64,000 bases of DNA, taken from NCBI GenBank assembly GCA_947568835.1, contig OX387608.1, forward strand, positions 1,898,001 through 1,962,000. Direction: 5' to 3'. The DNA is from Protonemura montana. Taxonomy: Eukaryota; Arthropoda; Insecta; Plecoptera; Nemouridae. This document shows positions 56,487 to 64,000 of the stretch, piece by piece. Numbering within the stretch: position 1 is the stretch's first letter; each line of letters opens with the position of its first letter. The position numbers and the translations under genes are program-made. The notes under the pieces are model-generated. The model was not told where the DNA came from. It saw nothing but the letters and a program-made list of their open reading frames with translations, and ran no database searches.

Positions 56487-58343
56487 ACGACACGCGCCGG
56501 ACCTCTCGGCCCGAGGGCGGTCGCCCTGCCTGTCCCGCCGGTAGTTACGCCACTGATATCAATTTCAAACCTTGCATATATTAAATATTCATAACCTAAT
56601 ATTATCGTTAAAGACAACAGGGAATGGGTAAGAGATTTCATGTCAAATCCGCTAATACAATCATGTACTGATGTAATTTGACCAGTGTCACATGGCCCGG
56701 CAAAAACAGTGGGTCGTTAAACCCCCTAATCAATCATTAACCATCTTACGTCTTCCGATCCCTGTGAGCACTTAGATCCTCCACCCACAACATTGGTGTA
56801 TGTTGGGTTGCCACGGGCAAGGGGTAGTCTGGGAACCCTAGAGGCGCAGTTTATGAGCTGAGCAAGAGGCGGAGCTTAGAAGCGAATTTTGTCGGGGACG
56901 AGAAAACGTAGTTGAATGCCGGGGACGAGATAACAGAGGCGCAGTTTACGTACCTTGCACGTTTGAAAAATAACTGTCAATCAGGGGACGAGAAAACAGA
57001 GGCCCAGTTTATGAGCTGAGCAAGAGGCGGAGCTTAAAAGCGAATTTTGTCGGGGACGAGAAAACGTAGTTGAATGCCGGGGACGAGAATACAGAGGCGC
57101 AGTTTATGAACCTTGCAAAGCTTGAGAAATTAAAGTGAATCAGGGGACGAGAAAACAGAGGCCCAGTTTATGTTGCTAGAGGCGCAGTTTATGTTGATTT
57201 GAGGACGAGAATATAGGGGACGAGTTAATAGAGGCGCAGTATATAGTCACCCGTGGCCAGTATTCAGTGATAGCTTAGGTTCATGCTAGTATTTGATCAA
57301 TTATTTCCGTTCACGGATGACAGGTAGTCTAGTGGATAGCGTACGAAGCCAGATAGCTCAGAAGCCTCGCAAATAACGTGATGCCCGGTTCGTATCGCAG
57401 AGCACGTAAATATTTTGCATTTTCAGTTTTAAACTGTATGAACAGTGAATGTCTAATTTGATACAACCAGTAAATGAACACAAAATATGTGTAAATAAAT
57501 AAACATGACTTTATTATTTTATTGACACGTCGTCACATGTTCGATCGGGTTTATTTATTTATTTAATGCTACGTACAATTACAGAGTATTTGTGTGAGCC
57601 TAATTGTTAAGGAACTTATACCATCAATTTAGTTCCATATTTAACTTTTAATTGTATTTAAATATTCTTCTATTGAATAGTACGGATTTTGGATTAAGAA
57701 AGCTTTGAGAGTAGTGTTAAAGATGGTACGGGTTGGCAAATTAGTGATGGATGTTGGGAGATGGTTATAAATTGTTGTGCAGAGGTAATGTGGGCTGTGT
57801 TCAAAGAGGGAATGGGAGTGAGTGCAAAAATATGCAAAAATTGAATTTCCAGAAGTAACTACCCTTTACCAAAAAGAATTGAAATAACCATAAAAAAAAC
57901 GAACCAATTCGTTTAAAAAAAGACGACGTCTTCATTGATTGAGTGTACCAATAGGTACGAAATGAAGCCACAAGAAACTTTGTAAATAATTGCCAGAACT
58001 GGAAACATGTAGCGTTCGAAAGAATTGAAATATACGTAAATGCAGACGTCTATCCCCTCCCTCCACCCCTCCCCCAGCCCATCGCACGATATCGTCACCC
58101 CATCCCCATGCATAAATTAGGACAATAGCCAAAGGTAATAATCACTTTGCGCTTACGAGACTACGATTTCGGCTATGGCCATTAGCATTGCTCTTATGGA
58201 ACTAACAATTCGTCCAAGTCAAATAGTAGACGAGCACGTTGCCTCGGCCGGGGAGTGCGTGCACGACCGCACTTTGACAAATCACCAGCAATTTAACATT
58301 GCTCTTATGGGAGAATGGACTCCCGGAAACAAGGATTGAAACC
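56487..58343 (-). repeat. Block B: inverted copy of block L
   Basis: Reverse complement of 47,077-48,933, with the LINE tail, tRNA-like region (57,315-57,405) and CTCGTCCCC cluster. The DNA-transposon-like end now abuts the A-run of block A. Differences from L are few. Confidence 0.93.
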
Positions 58344-58780
58344 GAACGGTTTGGCGTGTTGGAAACACCGGTTCTCGTTGGATCACCGAAGTTAAGCAAC
58401 ATTGCGCTGAGTCAGGTATTGGATGGGTGACCACCATACACATGACCAGTTCTGTTTGGGAGAGAGGTTGGAGGGATGAAAATTAGTGCAGCAACTTCAT
58501 TCGCCTTGCTTATTAACCTCTCGACAGCATGGATTTGTGGAGAATTCCTGCTGTTCGAGTTGTACCGTCCTTCGGAAGGGACGTGAAGCCGGTGTCCCCT
58601 TGGTGCTTTTCGACAGGAGTAGGCTACCTGCCGGCACCGGGTTTCCCCTCCTCCCTTCTAGGCTAGGTTAGGTTCATCATCATCCTCATCATCATCCACT
58701 CATTCACCGACGCCATTAGACCAGTGCCGCAGGGCCAGTCGTCAAAAACAGTGCGTCGTTAAACACCACAAATAATAATA
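58344..58780 (+). mobile_element. Chimeric 5S-headed SINE at the rearrangement junction
   Basis: The 5' part carries variants of the block-L SINE (CTCGTTGGATC, AGCAACATTGC, CTGTTTGGGAG, GGAGAATTCCTG). The 3' part carries variants of the block-A SINE (GGCTAGGTTAGG, CCGCAGGGCCAGTCG). The switch lies between about 58,545 and 58,665. One target-site copy is present (58,328-58,341); the other is missing. Confidence 0.88.
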
Positions 58781-58822
58781 ATAATTAAAATATTATTATA
58801 ATACAGTAATCATGGTTTTACC

Positions 58823-61800
58823 TCACGTCAAGGGCGTGAGCAGACTCTGTATGACCTGCCTGCAGGCAAAGCAGTGGTGGTACCGAGTATTATAAAATTC
58901 GGCGCACGTGCTGCAGGATATGAAGTGCCTGCAGGGCAGAAACATTACTGTCCGCCTGCGGCCCAAACAGCAGCGACACAATTGCTCGTCGGGGACGCCC
59001 ACTACATCTTCCTCCGGACCTGCGTACGAACAACATTTTGTTAGTATTTTTATCTACCTCGCTCTCCTCAGCGAATTTGTCAGCAATTTGTTTGTGTTTT
59101 ATCAGTGGGTCATTATTATTAAATTAAGAGATAGGAACTCTATTATCGCTTACCTATTGGCGCCTCCGGCATAGCTTCCACTATCCTTTCAACATAAACC
59201 TCGAAAGGGTCCCGTAAGTCGATTTCGACCTCCATATTGTCGTCTGAAATTTTTCACAAATTATTGATTTGAAACTTGAAATACCTAAAAAGCATTTAGC
59301 ATTTACAGTGCCACAAACACATCACCTGAATTGTCAATAAGCATCGGATCCACCGGTAGTGCGATGTCTCCGTCTGGAAATTGCACAAATGATTTTTTTA
59401 AATGATGTCCATTGCCGTTATAGGAATACTAATCACCTGACTCCCAAATCATAATATTTTATTACCATCGTGGATCATGAAAGCGAAGCCATCGTCATAG
59501 TCTCGCTCTAAGAAGGCGCCGGGCGCTGCGTGAGCGGCAGGCGCTGCGTGAGCGGCAGGCGCTGCGTGAGCGGCAGGCGCTGCGTGAGCGGCAGGCGCTG
59601 CGTGAGCGGCAGGCGCTGCGTGAGCGGCAGGCGCTGCGTGAGCGGCAGGCGCTGCACGATTGTCAGCTGCAGCTCGGGCACCTCGTCGGGCACCTCGGGC
59701 ACCTCGTCGGGCACCTCCTCGGGCACCTCCTCGGGCACCTCGGGCACCTCCTCGGTGACCTCGTCGGGCACCTTCAGCCCCAACTCCCGGCGCGAGGTTG
59801 GGTTGGACATCCGGTGCAACGTGTTGGATGATCGCTGGGTTGTCGGGGTCGGGGTCGTCATCATCATTTTCTTCGTCCTCAACTCCAGCTAGCAGATTCT
59901 GGGCGGCTAACTGGAGTTCGAGCGTTGAAAATCTGGAATCGAAGGCGTGCGCCATCCTCGACAGGAATGCCATTAACGGTAGGCCATTCGCAAGGGCCTG
60001 GTTGGCCTCGCGAATGTTGTTATTTTGCACATCATTGGTGTGCCGCGCCCTTCGAATTTGCTCGCCCGTCTGCGCGAGGACTGCAGCTCGACTCTCGGTG
60101 CCGTCGCACATCACAAGCTTTTCTGAAAGCATTACGAGTAGCACTCACGTAAATGTTATTGATGACGGACGCGATTCTTCATTTTCACCTTTCCCTTAAT
60201 GGGGGCTTGAAGCGATATTAAAAAAAAAAAATAAAGACATGTCGAATGATAAGATTAATGAAAGATTAATGATCGAAATCAATGCTCACCTGTGAAAATC
60301 CAGATGTTCGGACTGATTCTGAATCGACGCAACAAATTTCTGTGGAACGATTCCACGTAGTTGTTGGTGCGTCGATCCAGACCGAACACTGACAGGCGCT
60401 CCACACCGACTACTCCAATCCAAAAACGTTCCACGTATCGAACTACCTCCCGAAGCATCGGTCGCATGACTGCAGGATCATGGGCATCTATGGTTGCCTG
60501 AAACGAATTTGTAGAAGAACCGTAATGTCGGTGAAAACTTTCATAAAATTGAATCAATTCTAACGAGCGTAGCGAGGAAAGCGAGTATTCCTTAACACTA
60601 CCCATAAAAAAAAAAAATACACCCGGGGATGTTTTATTATTATGATTTATTTTAATGTTCATACCTCCAGATCTCGCAAAGCTTCGATAATCCTGCCAGC
60701 AGGAAGGAGTGGCAATGCGATCACTCGCTTGATAAAATTTCTCGCACCAGAAACATCGGCATTGGCATGGTGGTAATAAGGTGCCAAGCCTAATTTCTGG
60801 CATTTCCGCCATATGGCTTGGCCATAGTGGAAGAAGCAGCCGTGGATGTGGGCTGCCGGAAAAGCCCCCGCCAGGGAAGTCTGCAGCGCTCTTTCAAAGT
60901 CGCAGACTACCGTGGCGGGAGCCATGTTGACGGCCAATTCGCTCTTCACGTACGCAAACAGCCTTGCGTACGCGGCTTGCGTCCTTCTGCCCATCAGGGC
61001 ATAAACGGCTGGAAATGACTGAAGAGAAAAGCATGTATTCGATCTATATTTTGTGATATTTAGATCATACAGTGAATAAATGAAACAGGAAATCTGTATT
61101 TCTTACCTGGTTGTCCACGATGACATGCACTGTCAGCAGCTGGCTTATGTGGGGCGTTCGCGGCACCACCTACAAGACCACCAAAGAAATCTTAAAAGCA
61201 ATTTTCACCAAATCACACTTTGTTTGCAAAGAAAATGTTGAATTTTCATATGATGCTACAGGACACTGCATAAAAACTTAATTCTATGCAAAGAAATATA
61301 CATGCTGTGCTTATTGTTTACCTTGAACGTTCCGTCAACGTGAATTTCAGCCGCTTGCTGCATTTTGGACACCATAAACGGCGACCATAAAAGGGCGGGG
61401 GTAGAGTATTTAAACAAAGTTATATGTTTGGCTGGCTTGCATTTGTGTACAGGTTTTTTTTTGCCGAGGTCCCTTAACTCAAACTTGTTTTGGTTTTTCC
61501 AAATATTGCAGGTTTCAATTTTATGTTAGATAATTTGTCAAGTTTTTTAAACTTTCGTGTAATCACCTCAATCAAATCTGATATCGGCTTAAAATATTAT
61601 CTGAAAGAAGTGCAAGTCACATGAATTGTGAAATCTGAGCCGGTCGTACATCTTTGTAGTGACAGTTATGGTATTGATTTGGTGGCACTAAAATATGGAA
61701 TTAAAATATGTATTGTTCATTTCATTGAGAATGATCGGTTATCCGAATAACTTCACTGAATTATACACCATCCGCTTGGTGGTTTGGTAATGTTGATTTG

Positions 61801-62858
61801 GAACTGACAACGCGGCGATCCAGATTACCGCTACCCACGAGATGTAGTGCGCAAATATTTGTATAATTACTGGAACTCTGGTAAGAAATTTAACATGGTG
61901 AAGATGTCTTTGCGTGGGCGAATACTTGAAACTAGGTGACGATGCATTTGCTATATATTATATAACCTATTCCCTGGAACTCCTCGATACCGGTAAAAAG
62001 TTGCTAGATGTCCTTGACTCGGAATTCCAAATGTTCTGGTGGGTTATTTACAACAGCCTGGTAGCCCTATTATAGTTTACTTAGGGTCATCATCTTACAG
62101 AATTCGTTTATCATTTTGATTTTCGGCGACTACCAAGCATTTTCACAATCCGTTTTTTTTTTTTTTAATCTCCTGGGTCCTCAAAGAGGGTCGCAGCCGC
62201 GCCGCCTTCGGAGGTATCGTATTTCGAGAAGGGAATTGATGTATGTACCAGTTGCCCAGAGCATAAGCCAAGATTTTTAGAACCAAGACAGATTACCTCA
62301 ACACATTAAAAAACAGTGCCAATCTTTTAACATTGCTTCCTATTTGATTTCGAGAAAACTATGAAATTGACAATCAATTTTTCATAAATATTCAAGAATT
62401 TTAACTTTGAGTCTTTAGCATCTGAATCTCTCTGCTTGTAATTAGAAGTCGGCAATTACTTAAACTTCCACTTCAGCTAGGAGTGTGTCGTAGTTCAAAA
62501 GTATACCATTATATGATTATGATATTGAAGGTTGGGGTGGTACTTACTTCCTGGTCTCTTCTTCGAAAATCTCTTGAAATGGCCGGTATGTCTCGCTGGC
62601 CTGGCGCTTAATGTTGGCGAGCACCTCTTTCCTCTCCCGCAAAAACATGTCCGGGACATGGGTATGTCGCACGGTAATCAGATGCTCGTTCAACGTTTCT
62701 TTACACCTACCAGGGCAACTTCGTTTCGAGCACCGAAAATGACGATACCCCACAAGATTGGTGCTTCGTAATGAGTAAGCATATCCATCGATATAATGGA
62801 TCACCGATCCCCTCTGTCCGGTAACTTCCATGATTTTAATTTTTCCAATATACTTCAC
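58823..62858 (-). CDS. MULE-type transposase gene with FLYWCH-like and RING domains
   Basis: Exons on minus: 62,858-62,548; a candidate about 61,520-61,322 (5' edge unsure); 61,169-61,107; 61,018-60,665; 60,497-60,290; 60,122-59,466; 59,373-59,326; 59,243-59,154; 59,019-58,823. Exon 1 is FLYWCH-like (HYIDGYAYSLRS, HFRCSKRSCPGRC, then paired His). The MULE core follows: Asp in IHVDGTFK, Asp in VVCDFERAL, GCFFHYGQAIWRK, and Glu in RRTNNYVESFHRN. Next come LANGLPLMAFLSRMAH, an acidic patch, an Arg/Gly-rich region and seven APAAHA units. The last exon is a RING finger: CRCC, 11 residues, CRHFISCSTC, 10 residues, CFAC, near the TGA at 58,823-58,825. Phases from 61,169 onward fit and no stops appear. 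At least one exon between 61.5 and 62.5 kb may be missed. It is either an active-type transposase or a domesticated one. Confidence 0.85.
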
Positions 62859-64000
62859 GTCTACTATTCACGAAGAGAGCGAACTGAATGAGCACGAGTT
62901 GCACTGCTCTGCTAGGGTTGACCAGCTATAGTCTTTGCATGATAAGAACCACCAGTAAAATAGCCTTCCATTGCCTATTGGCCCTTATGGGTGAATTTTG
63001 CAAGACAGTGTTTCTGTCATTGGCGATTCCTATCCTGAAATTACTATATCTCAGCAAAAGTGACCTCTTCTTACAGTACATTTATGACCATCCCTACCCA
63101 AACTTTGGACTACAATTCTTGGGACGGCACTCTCAGTTACTGTTTAAAGCTAGTTCAAATTTCTACATCTCTCTGAGCCGCTAGCCTTTGAGTCGAGTGC
63201 CGAATGCCGACAAAACAGTGAATGTATGATACATACTAGGTATTCTGAATGTTGTTATTACAAAAAGGCACTATGTGACCAGGAAAATGACAGAACAAGA
63301 CTGAGGTAGTAACCAAAATTGCGATCCAAGGAACTGATATTGTAGTGACGGCGTCGATGTGCCCTTTGAGATGCCCTAAGCGACGCCGGGCGTTAATCAA
63401 GAACTGCGTGAGATTACGTTTGCTTACACGGATTTTTTTATGCCACTCATTCGCGCAATACGCAACTCAATTCACAGCAAATATCCATGTAGTTGTAATA
63501 ATCCACCTTTCGCCATCCACTCAGAGTCCTCTAGAAGTCGATCACTCTCACGCCTGACTCCACACATGTTGACAAATCTGACATCAACACCCAAATTGTA
63601 ATTTCCCTTAACGTGACTCGTGCGTGCTTGCCCGGCGACTTTGGAGGTTTATATCGAGATGGATTTGAATATCGGATTCAAGTGCGTATCAAACCATGCA
63701 TGACTTACTCCCACGAGCGCAACGGGCCATACCGTGCCCCGGTCAGGGAGCAAAGCTGACGAGGTTATTTTGCAGACGACACTAAATCCACTCAAAGATT
63801 GTGAAATTAGCGAATTTTTTTCATAAATCGCGCCAAGACTGTTCTGCACCTCAGGCGCATCCCTTTATTTAGACAGCTATTTGTCTTTTTTCTATCAGCA
63901 AATAAGAGTTAATCCCGTCTTGGATTTTTCTCTTAGAAGCCAGCAGAAAAGCTTCGTTTTGACTCAGTTTAAGTCGGAAAAGACCCCGAAGGACGACATG
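62859..64000. other. No gene recognised
   Basis: Short frames on both strands without family resemblance. It could include the MULE promoter (just above 62,858). Confidence 0.45.

Noticed and set aside
46639..58843. One large DNA transposon with 2-kb terminal inverted repeats (L and B)
   Set aside because: Target duplication flanks only the SINE in L, block C duplicates block A beyond the supposed end, and the SINE at the border is chimeric, so a rearrangement fits better.

Overview
The window is animal nuclear DNA. It has spliced metazoan genes with GT..AG introns, an Evx-type homeobox gene, a THUMPD3-type tRNA methyltransferase gene, and a high load of transposons and minisatellites. The repeats (a 5S-rRNA-headed SINE with a CGTCGTTAAACACC tail, tRNA-bearing foldback elements, a K02A2.6-like Ty3/gypsy element, an F54H12-type Maverick) suggest an invertebrate, perhaps a lophotrochozoan such as a mollusc. 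That placement is inference from recall of repeat families and was not tested.

Layout. 1-5,440: minisatellite, dispersed repeats and arrays of a 5S-derived 91-bp unit. 5,481-10,271 (+): 3' part of an Evx homeobox gene, with the homeodomain split by a repeat-filled intron; the 5' exon(s) are not seen. 11-21.7 kb: gene-poor, with SINEs, foldback elements carrying tRNA-like promoters, and one possible promoter patch. 22,671-33,235 (+): an eight-exon THUMPD3 orthologue. Its introns hold a 34-bp and a 47-bp minisatellite, a LINE tail and a rearranged Ty3/gypsy retrotransposon (24,997-28,647). 33.3-39.4 kb: a 15-bp array, a P-element/THAP9-type transposase relic, a degenerate 16-bp array, a LINE tail and a hAT-like MITE. 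41.4-46.56 kb: a decayed Maverick/Polinton with protease, major capsid, core-like, minor capsid and integrase reading frames on the minus strand. 46.6-60.2 kb: a recent complex rearrangement of about 2-kb inverted and direct duplications with a SINE at the junction. 58,823-62,858 (-): a multi-exon MULE-type transposase gene with an N-terminal FLYWCH-like domain, a DDE core, an RG-rich/Ala-His repeat region and a C-terminal IAP-like RING finger. A partial copy of its 3' half lies at 55,004-56,378.

The host genes (Evx, THUMPD3) have no visible functional link. The most unusual items are the MULE-RING fusion, the chimeric-SINE segmental duplication, the LTR element with two U3 termini, and the pattern that most minisatellites here are amplified pieces of the local dispersed repeats.
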